A DNA stretch of 53,306 nucleotides from contig NZ_JOII01000033.1 in the NCBI RefSeq assembly GCF_000719955.1, positions 1-53,306 on the forward strand, given 5' to 3'. The notes below the pieces were generated by a model that ran no database searches, had not been told where the DNA came from, and saw only the letters and a program-made list of their open reading frames with translations. The stretch is from Streptomyces albidoflavus. Its GTDB lineage: Bacteria > Actinomycetota > Actinomycetes > Streptomycetales > Streptomycetaceae. This document shows positions 42,551 to 50,871 of the stretch, piece after piece. A program made the position numbers and the translations under genes. How positions within the stretch are numbered: the stretch's first letter is position 1; every line of letters starts with the position of its first letter.

Positions 42551-43468
42551 TCATCGCGGACCCGCCTCGGGGGCGGCGAGGCCCGGGTAGTCCGGCGGGG
42601 GCTTCAGGCGCTGGCCGGGGAAGCCGCCCTTCTCGTACTTCAGCAGCTTCCTCGCCTTCTCCGGGTCGGTCTCGCCCTCGCCGTACGACGGGCAGAGGGG
42701 GGCGATCGGGCAGGCTCCGCAGGCGGGTTTGCGGGAGTGGCAGATGCGGCGGCCGTGGAAGATGACGCGGTGCGAGAGCATCGTCCAGTCCTTCTTCGGG
42801 AAGATCGCCGCGACGGCCGCCTCGACCTTCTCGGGGTCGGTCTCCTCGGTCCACTTCCAGCGGCGCACCAGCCGGCCGAAGTGGGTGTCGACGGTGATTC
42901 CCGGGACGCCGAAGGCGTTGCCCAGCACGACGAAGGCGGTCTTGCGGCCGACGCCGGGCAGCGAGACCAGGTCGTCCAGCTTCCCCGGCACCTCGCCGCC
43001 GAACCGGTCCCGCAGGGCGGCCGAGAGGCCCAGCAGCGAGCGGGCCTTGGCACGGAAGAACCCGGTCGGCCGGATCAGCTCCTCCAGCTCCTCGGGCGGC
43101 GCCGCGGCCAGGTCCTCGGGGGTCGGGTACGCGGCGAAGAGCGCGGGCGTCGTCTGATTGACCCTCAGGTCGGTGGTCTGCGCCGAGAGGACGGTGGCGA
43201 CCAGGAGCTGGAAGGGGTTCTCGAAGTCCAGCTCCGGGTGGGCGTACGGATAGACCTCGGCCAGCTCGCGGTTGATCCGGCGGGCCCGGCGGACCATGGC
43301 CAGGTGCGACTCGTGCCAGGGCCTGCCGTCGAGGGCGGCTCCCTGGACGGACTTGGCCGCGCCGCGCATCGCCGGGGCCGGGGGCACGGCGGGCTCGCGG
43401 ACGACGGGCGGCTTCGCGGCGTCGTCCGGTTTCTTCGCGGCGGGCTCCCGCCCGGTGCTCTTCGCCAT
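42551..43468 (-). CDS. nth: Endonuclease III (base-excision DNA glycosylase/AP lyase)
   Basis: 305 residues. Helix-hairpin-helix [17 protein letters not shown] with the catalytic Lys, catalytic Asp in [12 protein letters not shown], and a [4Fe-4S] loop [17 protein letters not shown] (C-x6-C-x2-C-x5-C). It removes oxidised pyrimidines and cuts the backbone. An N-terminal extension of about 60 Ala/Pro/Lys residues precedes the core. ATG 43468 is 7 nt after TAGCCT with no ribosome site (leaderless); the longer frame to 43498 would start upstream of the promoter. Confidence 0.94.
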   Translation of the reverse strand: MAKSTGREPAAKKPDDAAKPPVVREPAVPPAPAMRGAAKSVQGAALDGRPWHESHLAMVRRARRINRELAEVYPYAHPELDFENPFQLLVATVLSAQTTDLRVNQTTPALFAAYPTPEDLAAAPPEELEELIRPTGFFRAKARSLLGLSAALRDRFGGEVPGKLDDLVSLPGVGRKTAFVVLGNAFGVPGITVDTHFGRLVRRWKWTEETDPEKVEAAVAAIFPKKDWTMLSHRVIFHGRRICHSRKPACGACPIAPLCPSYGEGETDPEKARKLLKYEKGGFPGQRLKPPPDYPGLAAPEAGPR

Positions 43469-43475
43469 GGCACGA

Positions 43476-43481
43476 AGGCTA
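43476..43481 (-). promoter_or_regulatory. -10 box of nth, leaderless start
   Basis: TAGCCT is followed by TCGTGCC (7 nt) and the ATG at 43468. Confidence 0.5.
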
Positions 43482-44039
43482 CGCCGGACGACCGACACCG
43501 GGCGGGAACCTCACGAGAGCCCCACCCCCTCCCACCCGCCCCTCACCTGCGCACCCACGCCGCGCCGCCCACCAGCTCGTACACCCGTACGTGTGTACGA
43601 GATGACGGCGCGTGTACGCGACCGACGGGCGGGTAGGCCGTCCGGGCGGCGGTCGGGACGCCGTCGGCGCGGTGCGCGCGTTGCGCTGTTCGGTGACGCG
43701 CGTCCGCCTATCGGACGCACCTGGGAAAGGGGGCCGTTTTGCCGTTCCTTTACCTCCGGCACCCCCGGAAGCGGGGGCGTTCGCCCACAGCGCAACGGTA
43801 GGCCGTGCCCTCCCGCGACACCGCCGTGGCCTGCGCTCCAGCCGCTTCCCGCAAGGGTTCCGGGTCCGTCGGGGCCGTCACCCGGACGGCCGCACCTGGG
43901 CCCTGGGACCCTCCGATCGGCCCCCTGCCGCACGGAACGGCACACCCGTCCGGCATCCTTGTGATTGATCGCACTGTTTGACCCGTCCGGCAAAATGGGG
44001 ACCACGGTTCCCTGAGCAGGTCGACATAGGAGAGAACTC
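43482..44039. other. Divergent region between nth and crp
   Basis: About 560 bases with no gene. It contains a 26-bp near-perfect palindrome (43576-43601) and the crp leader with ribosome site AGGAGA. The length is more than two promoters need. Confidence 0.5.
43576..43601. promoter_or_regulatory. 26-bp near-perfect palindrome, probable operator
   Basis: The left half CTCGTACACCCGT and right half ACGTGTGTACGAG are reverse complements except for one base pair out of 13. It is centred on CGTACG, 108-133 bp upstream of nth and about 440 bp upstream of crp. The symmetry and length suit a dimeric regulator (for example TetR type). It does not fit the E. coli Crp consensus. Confidence 0.55.
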
Positions 44040-44714
44040 GTGGACGATGTTCTGCGGCGCGCGCCGCTCTTCGCGGCGCTCGACGACGAGCAGGCCGCGG
44101 AGCTCCGCGCCTCCATGAGCGAGGCGACCCTCGCCCGTGGCGACGCGCTGTTCCACGAAGGCGACCCCGGCGACCGCCTGTACGTGGTCACCGAGGGCAA
44201 GGTGAAGCTCCACCGCACTTCCCCCGACGGCCGGGAGAACATGCTGGCCGTGCTCGGCCCCGGCGAGCTGATCGGTGAGCTGTCGCTCTTCGACCCCGGC
44301 CCCCGTACGGCCACCGCCAGCGCCCTGACCGAGGTCAAGCTCCTCGGCCTGGGCCACGGCGACCTCCAGCCGTGGCTCAACGCCCGGCCCGAGGTGGCCT
44401 CGGCCCTGCTGCGCGCCGTCGCCCGGCGCCTGCGCAAGACCAACGACCAGATGTCCGACCTGGTCTTCTCCGACGTGCCCGGCCGCGTGGCCCGGGCCCT
44501 CCTGGACCTCTCCCGGCGCTTCGGGGTGCAGTCCGAGGAAGGCATCCACGTCGTGCACGACCTGACCCAGGAGGAGCTGGCCCAGCTCGTCGGCGCCTCC
44601 CGCGAGACGGTCAACAAGGCCCTGGCGGACTTCGCCGGCCGCGGCTGGCTGCGCCTGGAGGCCCGCGCGGTCATCCTGCTCGACGTCGAGCGCCTGGCGA
44701 AGCGCTCGCGCTGA
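44040..44714 (+). CDS. crp: Crp/Fnr-family transcription regulator
   Basis: 224 residues. An N-terminal cyclic-nucleotide-binding domain (about 8-120) with PGELIGELSLFDPGPRTATASA (75-95) precedes a C-terminal winged helix with the HTH at LTQEELAQLVGASRETVNKAL (175-195). This is the Streptomyces Crp that controls germination, growth and antibiotic genes. GTG 44040 has AGGAGA 6 nt upstream, so unlike many neighbours it is leadered. A large hairpin follows the stop. Confidence 0.95.
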   Translation: MDDVLRRAPLFAALDDEQAAELRASMSEATLARGDALFHEGDPGDRLYVVTEGKVKLHRTSPDGRENMLAVLGPGELIGELSLFDPGPRTATASALTEVKLLGLGHGDLQPWLNARPEVASALLRAVARRLRKTNDQMSDLVFSDVPGRVARALLDLSRRFGVQSEEGIHVVHDLTQEELAQLVGASRETVNKALADFAGRGWLRLEARAVILLDVERLAKRSR

Positions 44715-44722
44715 CCCACCCG

Positions 44723-44775
44723 GAAGGGCCGGGCAGGGCCGCACCCAGGACCGGTGCGGGCCCGCCCGGCCCTTC
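44723..44775 (+). terminator. Terminator of crp
   Basis: GAAGGGCCGGGC (44723-44734) pairs with GCCCGGCCCTTC (44764-44775), with an inner helix of GCACC/GGTGC. It begins 9 nt after the stop and may also serve the convergent gene. Confidence 0.8.
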
Positions 44776-44788
44776 GGCTTGCCCGGGC

Positions 44789-45607
44789 TCAGCCGCCGAG
44801 CAGGTACTCCAGCTGGGCCCGCACCGACAGCTCCGCCGCCGGCCACAGGCTCCGGTCCACCGCCGCGTAGACCAGCGCGACGACCTCGCCCGGCTCCGTG
44901 ACCCCGGCCTCCACCGCCGCCCTGACCTGGTCGAGGCGGGCGGAGCGGTGGGCCAGGTAGAACTCCAGCGCCCCCTGCGCGTCGTCGAGGACCGGCCCGT
45001 GGCCGGGCAGGACGGTGCTGACGCCGTCGTCGGTGGTCAGCGAGTGCAGCCGCCGCAGCGAGTCGAGGTACTCGCCGAGCCGCCCGTCGGGGTGGGCGAC
45101 CATCGTGGTGCCGCGCCCGAGGACGGTGTCCCCGGTCAGCACGGCCCGGTCGGCGGGCAGGTGGAAGCTGAGCGAGTCGGAGGTGTGGCCGGGCGTCGGC
45201 ACGACCCTCAGCTCCAGCCCGCCGGTGGTGACGACATCCCCGGCGCCGAGCCCCTCGTCGCCCAGCCGCAGCGCCGGGTCGAGCGCGCGCACCGTGGTCC
45301 CCGTCAGCTCGGCGAATCGGGCGGCGCCCTCGGCGTGGTCGGCGTGGCCGTGGGTGAGCAGCGTCAGCCCGATCCGCCGCCCGGCCGCCTCGGCGGTGGC
45401 CACCACCGCCCGCAGGTGCCCCTCGTCCAGCGGCCCCGGGTCGATGACCACGGCCAGCTCCGAGCCGGGCTCGGCGACGAGCCAGGTGTTGGTGCCGTCC
45501 AGCGTCATCGCCGAGGGGTTGGGCGCGAGGACGTTGACGGCGCGGGCGGTGGCCGGGCCCGCGACGGCGCCCCGGGGCTGCCCGGGCAGCGCGGCGGCGT
45601 CGGTCAT
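44789..45607 (-). CDS. Metallo-beta-lactamase-fold hydrolase (LACTB2-like)
   Basis: 272 residues. Metal motif THGHADHAEG (HxHxDH), then VPTPGHTSDSLSFHL, VLTGDTVLG and VLPGHGPVL supply the remaining ligands. The C-terminal helical region fits LACTB2-type or RNase-like MBL hydrolases. ATG 45607 overlaps the upstream Nudix stop by 4 nt (ATGA), so the two are translated together. No signal peptide, so a cytoplasmic enzyme and not a beta-lactamase in the resistance sense. Substrate unknown. Confidence 0.86.
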   Translation of the reverse strand: MTDAAALPGQPRGAVAGPATARAVNVLAPNPSAMTLDGTNTWLVAEPGSELAVVIDPGPLDEGHLRAVVATAEAAGRRIGLTLLTHGHADHAEGAARFAELTGTTVRALDPALRLGDEGLGAGDVVTTGGLELRVVPTPGHTSDSLSFHLPADRAVLTGDTVLGRGTTMVAHPDGRLGEYLDSLRRLHSLTTDDGVSTVLPGHGPVLDDAQGALEFYLAHRSARLDQVRAAVEAGVTEPGEVVALVYAAVDRSLWPAAELSVRAQLEYLLGG

Positions 45608-46494
45608 GACTGCCCGCCCTGACGCGGTATGCGCGGCCCGGTGGGCACGTGCTTGGTGAACTCCTCGTGCCCCGGCCAGGTCAGCACGACCTCCTCGCCG
45701 CGCAGCTCGGCCTCGGCCACCACCGGGGTCAGATCCTGCTCGGCGGCGGCCGCGAGGGCCTCGGCCGCGCCCGCGTACGGCAGCAGGGCGCGCAGGGTGG
45801 CGATGGTGGGCGGCATCATCAGCAGCTCGCCCCGGTCGTAGCGGGCGGCGGCGTCGGCGGGCCGGGCCCATTCGGTGCGGTCGGCCTCGCCGGAGGTCTC
45901 GACAGTGACCTGCCCGGCGGGCAGCACGGCGGCGAAGAACCAGGTGTCGTAGCGGCGGGGCTCGAACTCCGGGGTGATCCAGCGCGCCCAGGCGCCCAGC
46001 AGGTCGGAGCGGAGGACGAGGCCGCGCCGGTCGAGGAAGTCGGCGAAGGACAGCTCGTGCGCCTCCAGCGCGGCCCGGTCGGCCGCCCACGCCTCGCCCG
46101 TGGTGTCGGCGACGACGCTGTCGGGGCCGGGGCCGGCCAGCAGCACCCCGGCCTCCTCGAAGGTCTCCCGCACCGCCGCGCAGACCACCGCCTGCGCCTC
46201 GGCCGGGCTCACCCCCAGCCGCTCGCCCCAGCTCGCCGGCGAGGGCCCGGCCCACCGCACGGGGCCCTCGTCGCGCGGGTCGACCCCGCCGCCCGGGTAG
46301 GCGTACGCGCCGCCCGCGAAGGCCATCGAGGCGCGCCGCCGCAGCATGTGGACGCGGAGCCCCGTGCCACCGGGCTCGTCGCGCAGGAGCATGACCGTGG
46401 CGGCCCGCCGGGGGGTCGCCGGGGTGAGTTCGCCGCTGGCCAGGGCCCTGATGCGGGCGGGCCACTCGGGCGGGTACCACTGACCGTTCGCCAT
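45604..46494 (-). CDS. Nudix hydrolase (NUDT19-like)
   Basis: 296 residues. Starts MANGQWYPPEW; a split Nudix signature with AFAGGAYAYPGGGVDPRDE and, about 35 residues later, AVRETFEEAGVLL is typical of NUDT19-like enzymes that act on CoA esters. ATG 46494 is 6 nt after TAGCCT, no ribosome site. It is coupled to the metallo-beta-lactamase-fold gene. The pairing of a CoA-type Nudix with an MBL hydrolase resembles acyl-CoA clearance, but this is inference. Confidence 0.82.
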   Translation of the reverse strand: MANGQWYPPEWPARIRALASGELTPATPRRAATVMLLRDEPGGTGLRVHMLRRRASMAFAGGAYAYPGGGVDPRDEGPVRWAGPSPASWGERLGVSPAEAQAVVCAAVRETFEEAGVLLAGPGPDSVVADTTGEAWAADRAALEAHELSFADFLDRRGLVLRSDLLGAWARWITPEFEPRRYDTWFFAAVLPAGQVTVETSGEADRTEWARPADAAARYDRGELLMMPPTIATLRALLPYAGAAEALAAAAEQDLTPVVAEAELRGEEVVLTWPGHEEFTKHVPTGPRIPRQGGQS

Positions 46495-46500
46495 GGCCGG

Positions 46501-46506
46501 AGGCTA
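46501..46506 (-). promoter_or_regulatory. -10 box of the Nudix/MBL operon
   Basis: TAGCCT is followed by CCGGCC (6 nt) and the ATG at 46494. Confidence 0.5.
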
Positions 46507-46558
46507 TCCGCTGCGGCCGGAATCTTCGAGAGCCGGCCGCCCGCCCCCGCGACGCGGA

Positions 46559-46588
46559 ACGCGCCGCTCCCCGAGGGGAACGGCGCGT
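46559..46588. terminator. Hairpin between ridA and the Nudix gene
   Basis: ACGCGCCG (46559-46566) pairs with CGGCGCGT (46581-46588), extended by a CCCC/GGGG inner stem. It lies 23 nt after the ridA stop. Confidence 0.65.
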
Positions 46589-46611
46589 ACGCGTGCGGAG
46601 ATGGAGCGGGG

Positions 46612-47079
46612 TCAGGCGGAGACCAGCTCCACCTGGATCTCCACCTCGACCGGGGCGTCCAGCGGCAGCACGGCCACGCCGACGGCGCTGCGGGCGTGCA
46701 CGCCCTTGTCGCCGAGGACCTCGCCGAGGAGTTCGCTGGCGCCGTTGATCACGGCGGGCTGGCCGGTGAAGTCCTGGGCCGAGGCGACGAACCCGGTGAC
46801 CTTCACCACGCGGGCGACCCGGTCCAGGTCACCGGCGACCGATTTCACGGCGGCCAGGGCGTTCAGCGCGCAGACCCGCGCCAGGTCCTTGGCGTCCTCG
46901 GGCGTCACCTCGGCGCCGACCTTGCCGGTCAGCGGAAGCGCGCCGTCCACCATGGGCAGCTGGCCCGAGGTGAACACGTACACCCCGGAGGTCACCGCGG
47001 GCTGGTACGAGGCGAGCGGCGGCACCACGTCGGGCAGGGTCAGCCCCAGCTCGACGATGCGTGCCTCGACCGCGCTCAC
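46612..47079 (-). CDS. RidA/YjgF/Rid-family protein
   Basis: 155 residues. Trimeric deaminases of this family clear reactive enamine/imine intermediates. Typical segments are YQPAVTSGVYVFTSGQLPMVDG, CALNALAAVKSVAGDLDRVARVVKVTGFVAS and the C-terminal VGVAVLPLDAPVEVEIQVEL. The catalytic-type Arg of the RidA subfamily (near RxxxxV in the last third) is present as ARSAVGV. GTG 47079 overlaps the stop of the DUF4177 gene as GTGA. Confidence 0.85.
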   Translation of the reverse strand: MSAVEARIVELGLTLPDVVPPLASYQPAVTSGVYVFTSGQLPMVDGALPLTGKVGAEVTPEDAKDLARVCALNALAAVKSVAGDLDRVARVVKVTGFVASAQDFTGQPAVINGASELLGEVLGDKGVHARSAVGVAVLPLDAPVEVEIQVELVSA

Positions 47080-47234
47080 GCCTTCTCGCGCTTGAGGTAG
47101 GCGACGAGCTGCTCGGGGTTGGGGCCGGGCACGACCTGCACCAGCTCCCAGCCGTCCTCGCCCCAGGTGTCCAGGATCTGCTTGGTCGCGTGCACGAGGA
47201 GCGGCACCGTCGCGTACTCGAATTTCTTGGTCAT
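47076..47234 (-). CDS. DUF4177-family small protein
   Basis: 52 residues, MTKKFEYATVPLL...GEDGWELVQVVPG...KREKA, the DUF4177 pattern of Y-x-x-V, G-W-E-L and a basic C-terminus; function unknown. ATG 47234 is 6 nt after TACGCT, a leaderless start. It overlaps ridA by 4 nt and is divergent from the ArsA-like gene, 85 bp away, with both -10 boxes facing outward. Confidence 0.78.
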   Translation of the reverse strand: MTKKFEYATVPLLVHATKQILDTWGEDGWELVQVVPGPNPEQLVAYLKREKA

Positions 47235-47240
47235 GGGGCG

Positions 47241-47246
47241 AGCGTA
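47241..47246 (-). promoter_or_regulatory. -10 box of the DUF4177-ridA operon
   Basis: TACGCT is followed by CGCCCC (6 nt) and the ATG at 47234. Confidence 0.5.
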
Positions 47247-47306
47247 ACGGCTCCCGGGACCCACCCCGCGCGGGCGGTCTCATGCGTACCGCGACGCCCC
47301 AGTGGT

Positions 47307-47312
47307 TAGGCT
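47307..47312 (+). promoter_or_regulatory. -10 box of the first ArsA-like gene; fixes its GTG start
   Basis: TAGGCT is followed by CGATGGC (7 nt) and GTG 47320. The in-frame upstream start at 47302 would lie before the promoter. Confidence 0.55.
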
Positions 47313-47319
47313 CGATGGC

Positions 47320-48309
47320 GTGAGCAGGCTCCAGGTCGTCAGTGGCAAGGGCGGGACCGGTAAGACGACGGTCGCCGCCGCACTCGCGCTCGCCCTCGCC
47401 TCGCGGGGACGGCGGACCCTGCTGGTCGAGGTCGAGGGCCGGCAGGGCATCGCCCAGGTCTTCGAGACCGAGCCGCTGCCCTACGAGGAGCGCAGAATCG
47501 CGGCCGCGCCCGGCGGCGGCGAGGTGTACGCGCTGGCGATCGACCCGGAGCTGGCCCTCCTGGACTACCTCCAGATGTTCTACAAGCTCGGCGGCGCCGG
47601 CCGCGCCCTCAAGAAGCTCGGCGCCATCGACTTCGCCACCACCATCGCCCCCGGCCTGCGCGACGTCCTGCTCACCGGCAAGGCGTGCGAGGCGGTCCGC
47701 CGCAAGGACAAGAAGGGCCGGTACGCCTACGACCACGTGGTCATGGACGCCCCGCCCACCGGCCGCGTCACCCGCTTCCTCAACGTCAACGACGAGGTCG
47801 CGGGACTCGCCAAGGTCGGCCCGATACACCATCAGGCGCAGGCGGTCATGGGGGTCCTGAAGTCCCCGCAGACCGAGGTCCACCTGGTCACGCTGCTGGA
47901 GGAGATGCCGGTCCAGGAGACCGTCGACGGCATCGCCGAGCTGCGCGGGGCCGGTCTGCCGGTCGGCCGCGTCGCCGTCAACATGGTCCGCCCGGCCCTG
48001 CTCGGTGACGCCGCCCTGCGCACCGCGCTCCAGTCCCCGTCGCACACCGCCGTCGCCAAGGCGCTCTCCACCGCCGGACTCGGCGGCGCCCGCCGCGGCG
48101 GCAAGGCCGAGCGCCTGGTCGACCCGCTCCTGGAGCAGGCCGGCGAGTACGCCGAGCGGCACACCCTGGAGCGCGCCCAGCGCTCCGTCCTGACCGGCCT
48201 CGGCCTCCCCCTGCACGAGCTGCCGCTGCTCACCGAGGGCATGGACCTGGCCGGCGTCTACGAACTGTCGGCGCTCCTGCGCGAGCAGGGCGTCGGGGCC
48301 ACGGCCTGA
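47320..48309 (+). CDS. ArsA/Get3-like ATPase, first of a pair
   Basis: 329 residues. Deviant Walker A SGKGGTGKTTVAAAL near the N-terminus, VEVEGRQGIAQVF, switch-like VVMDAPPTGRVTRFL and a helical C-terminus. Single-domain ArsA-like proteins work as dimers or with a paralogue; the next gene encodes one, 31 nt downstream, so a heterodimer is likely. There are no arsenite-binding Cys of classic ArsA and no arsenic genes nearby. The role is unknown; other actinobacteria keep the pair next to wblA-like genes. Confidence 0.85.
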   Translation: MSRLQVVSGKGGTGKTTVAAALALALASRGRRTLLVEVEGRQGIAQVFETEPLPYEERRIAAAPGGGEVYALAIDPELALLDYLQMFYKLGGAGRALKKLGAIDFATTIAPGLRDVLLTGKACEAVRRKDKKGRYAYDHVVMDAPPTGRVTRFLNVNDEVAGLAKVGPIHHQAQAVMGVLKSPQTEVHLVTLLEEMPVQETVDGIAELRGAGLPVGRVAVNMVRPALLGDAALRTALQSPSHTAVAKALSTAGLGGARRGGKAERLVDPLLEQAGEYAERHTLERAQRSVLTGLGLPLHELPLLTEGMDLAGVYELSALLREQGVGATA

Positions 48310-48340
48310 CCCGGTGAGCCCGGAGCGAGGAGGACCCCAG

Positions 48341-49675
48341 GTGAGTCTGGAACCGGCGAATCCGCTCGCCGTCGATCCGCTGCTGGACGACCCGGAGACG
48401 CGGATCGTGGTCTGCTGCGGTTCCGGCGGCGTCGGCAAGACGACGACGGCCGCCGCGCTGGGCCTGCGCGCCGCCGAACGCGGCCGCCGCGTCGTGGTGC
48501 TCACCATCGACCCGGCCCGCCGCCTCGCCCAGTCCATGGGCATCGACTCGCTGGACAACGTCCCGCGCCAGGTCCCCGGCATCGAGGGCAAGGGCGAGCT
48601 GCACGCGATGATGCTGGACATGAAGCGGACCTTCGACGAGATCGTCGAGGCCCACGCCGACCCGGAGCGGGCCCGCGCGATCCTGGAGAACCCCTTCTAC
48701 CAGTCGCTGTCGGCCGGGTTCGCCGGGACGCAGGAGTACATGGCGATGGAGAAGCTCGGCCAGCTCCGCGCCACCGACGCCTGGGACCTCATCGTCGTCG
48801 ACACCCCGCCCTCGCGCTCGGCCCTGGACTTCCTGGACGCCCCCAAGCGGCTCGGCTCGTTCCTCGACGGCAAGCTCATCCGGCTGCTGATGGCGCCCGC
48901 CAAGGTCGGCGGCCGGGCCGGGATGAAGTTCCTCAACGCCGGGATGTCGATGATGACCGGCGTCCTCGGCAAGCTCCTCGGCGGCCAGCTCCTGCGCGAC
49001 GTCCAGACCTTCGTGGCCGCCATGGACTCCATGTTCGGCGGCTTCCGCACCCGCGCCGACGCCACGTTCCAGCTGCTCCAGGCGCCAGGGACGGCCTTCC
49101 TGGTGGTGGCGGCGCCCGAGCGGGACGCCCTGCGCGAGGCCGCGTACTTCGTCGAGCGCCTCGGCGCGGAGAAGATGCCGCTGGCCGGGCTGGTCCTCAA
49201 CCGCGTGCACTCCAGCGGCGCCGCCCAGCTCTCCGCCGAGCAGGCACTGGCGGCGGCGGAAAATCTTGACGGCGGCGGCATTGTGGATCAGCCGCCCGGG
49301 AAAGCTGGACTCGTCGGTAACTCCGCCCCCGAGGCCGCCACCGACCGCGCCACCTCCTCCGGTCCCGGCTCCCCCGCCGACCAGGACGGCGTACGCGCGG
49401 ACACGGCGGCCGGGGCAGAGCAGGAGAAGGATGCAGACGAGGAAGTTCCGGTTCCGGTCGAGGAGTTGACGGCGGGCCTGCTGCGCCTGCACGCCGAACG
49501 CATGCGGCTGCTCGCCCGCGAGCAGCGCACCCGCGACCGCTTCACGGCCCGGCACCCCGAGGTACCGGTCGCCGAGGTGCCCGCCCTGCCGGGCGACGTC
49601 CACGATCTCGCGGGCCTGCGCGCCATCGGCACGTACCTGGCCGAGGCCGGCACCGGCCCGGCGGACGAGACCTGA
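48341..49675 (+). CDS. ArsA/Get3-like ATPase, second of a pair, with a variable linker
   Basis: 444 residues. Walker A CGSGGVGKTTTAAALG, VLTIDPARRLAQSMG (the ArsA/Get3 switch I pattern) and LIVVDTPPSRSALDFL. It is longer than its partner because of a low-complexity segment (about 310-370, Gly/Pro/Ala/Asp-rich) near the C-terminus. In that segment codon use changes: aat, ctt, att, gat, aaa, gct and gga cluster at 49261-49315. GTG 48341 is set by GGAGG 7 nt upstream; GTG 48314 in the same frame is less likely. Co-transcribed with the first ArsA-like gene. Confidence 0.85.
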   Translation: MSLEPANPLAVDPLLDDPETRIVVCCGSGGVGKTTTAAALGLRAAERGRRVVVLTIDPARRLAQSMGIDSLDNVPRQVPGIEGKGELHAMMLDMKRTFDEIVEAHADPERARAILENPFYQSLSAGFAGTQEYMAMEKLGQLRATDAWDLIVVDTPPSRSALDFLDAPKRLGSFLDGKLIRLLMAPAKVGGRAGMKFLNAGMSMMTGVLGKLLGGQLLRDVQTFVAAMDSMFGGFRTRADATFQLLQAPGTAFLVVAAPERDALREAAYFVERLGAEKMPLAGLVLNRVHSSGAAQLSAEQALAAAENLDGGGIVDQPPGKAGLVGNSAPEAATDRATSSGPGSPADQDGVRADTAAGAEQEKDADEEVPVPVEELTAGLLRLHAERMRLLAREQRTRDRFTARHPEVPVAEVPALPGDVHDLAGLRAIGTYLAEAGTGPADET

Positions 49676-49844
49676 CCGCACGCGCGGGCACGCGTACGGC
49701 GAGAGCCCGGCCGCGGGCATCCCGCGCCGGCCTCCGTCCCCGTGACGGCGCACTCCGTGCCCCGCCCACGTCCGGGATCAGGCGCCCGGCCGTCATCGGC
49801 CCGCGCCCGGTTCCCGTACTCCTCGCTCGCCCTTGCCGGCCGGT

Positions 49845-50219
49845 CTAGCCGACGGCGAGCAGCCGCGCGTAGACCTCGCGGTCGTCGGCGGTCAGTGCGG
49901 AGCTGTCGTTCACCTCCGCGTCGGCGGGCAGCAGGCCCACCCCGCGCTCGTACTCCACGCGTGCGGTCTCCAGCAACCGTCGCCACGACGTGACGGTGGG
50001 CCGCCGGCGCAGCAGCGCTCGGCGCTCCCGCTCGGTCATGCCACCCCACACGCCGAACTCGACGCGGTTGTCCAGCGCGTCGGCCAGGCACTCCGTGCGC
50101 ACCGGGCATCCGGTGCACACCGCCTTGGCCCGGTTCTGCGCTGCTCCTTGCACGAACAGTTCATCCGGATCGGTAGTGCGGCAGGCGGCCTGCGCACTCC
50201 AGTCGGTCACCCAGCCCAT
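49845..50219 (-). CDS. wblA: WhiB-like iron-sulfur regulator WblA
   Basis: 124 residues from MGWVTDWSAQ. Four conserved Cys (C13, C35, C38, C44) bind a [4Fe-4S] cluster, followed by GVWGGMTERERRALLRRR, the WhiB turn and basic DNA-contact region. WblA is a global regulator that represses antibiotic production and is needed for sporulation. An in-frame extension to 50276 (MNMPLPPWGSLDSGEDGAG) exists; I prefer 50219 because the conserved block begins there and GAGG is about 11 nt upstream. The long upstream region suggests complex control. Confidence 0.93.
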   Translation of the reverse strand: MGWVTDWSAQAACRTTDPDELFVQGAAQNRAKAVCTGCPVRTECLADALDNRVEFGVWGGMTERERRALLRRRPTVTSWRRLLETARVEYERGVGLLPADAEVNDSSALTADDREVYARLLAVG

Positions 50220-50858
50220 ACCGGCGCCGTCCTCTCCCGAATCGAGGCTCCCCCACGGCGGCAGCGGCATATTCACCGCAGCCAGTTGAGGACGTTACGG
50301 AAGCCGGGCACAGCACAACACCCCCAGCGGGCCCAATCTTGAATGGCCCGAACGGACTATGCGTACGCGGCAGATCACCCAACGGAGTGACCTGAGGACA
50401 TGCGGGACCTTCCCGGCGCATGGGGACGTACCGCCGGGGACAGGAAGGACATCAGCACACGGACCCCCGCATAGCGCCGCCGGGCGGCGGTGACGGGGCG
50501 GGTGGTGCCACCGGTCCTCGGGTGTCAGATGTTCGAGAACGCGACCGGCGGGGCGGTGCCGGGAGTTCGGGGCTCCGGGCGCCGGACCGGTGTGCGGCTC
50601 GGTCTCCGACTCTGGTCATGCGCGTTCCACGCTCGCGTCGTGCACGGGGGCTTGCTACGGCAGTGCGGTGCTGTGACAGTTGTGGATACCTTAGGCCAAG
50701 GTTTGCGCCCCTGTCCGGCGAATCCCAACCTCCGCGACGGGAGTTGCCCGCCTGCCCGGAGCCGCGCGTTCCGGTCGGTCTGAGCCAACCGGATGTCACA
50801 GTCCGGTACCGCCCTTCTCCCAGGGCCCCGCTCCCTCGGAACAGCACACTTGACGGAT
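50220..50858. other. Long divergent region between wblA and ponA
   Basis: About 640 bases without a gene. It contains an inverted repeat TCAC-N8-GTGA (50375-50390) and an AT-richer patch around 50670-50705. It should hold the wblA promoter and leader. The frame on the minus strand opposite ponA is a shadow. Confidence 0.45.
50375..50390. promoter_or_regulatory. Inverted repeat upstream of wblA
   Basis: TCAC, 8 nt, GTGA (TCACCCAACGGAGTGA). BldD sites have related TNAC...GTNA half-sites but a shorter spacer, so a developmental regulator is only a guess. It lies 156-171 bp upstream of the wblA start. Confidence 0.35.
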
Positions 50859-50864
50859 TAGGCT
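50859..50864 (+). promoter_or_regulatory. -10 box of ponA, leaderless start
   Basis: TAGGCT is followed by GCCTCTC (7 nt) and the ATG at 50872. No ribosome binding site is present. Confidence 0.55.
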
Positions 50865-50871
50865 GCCTCTC

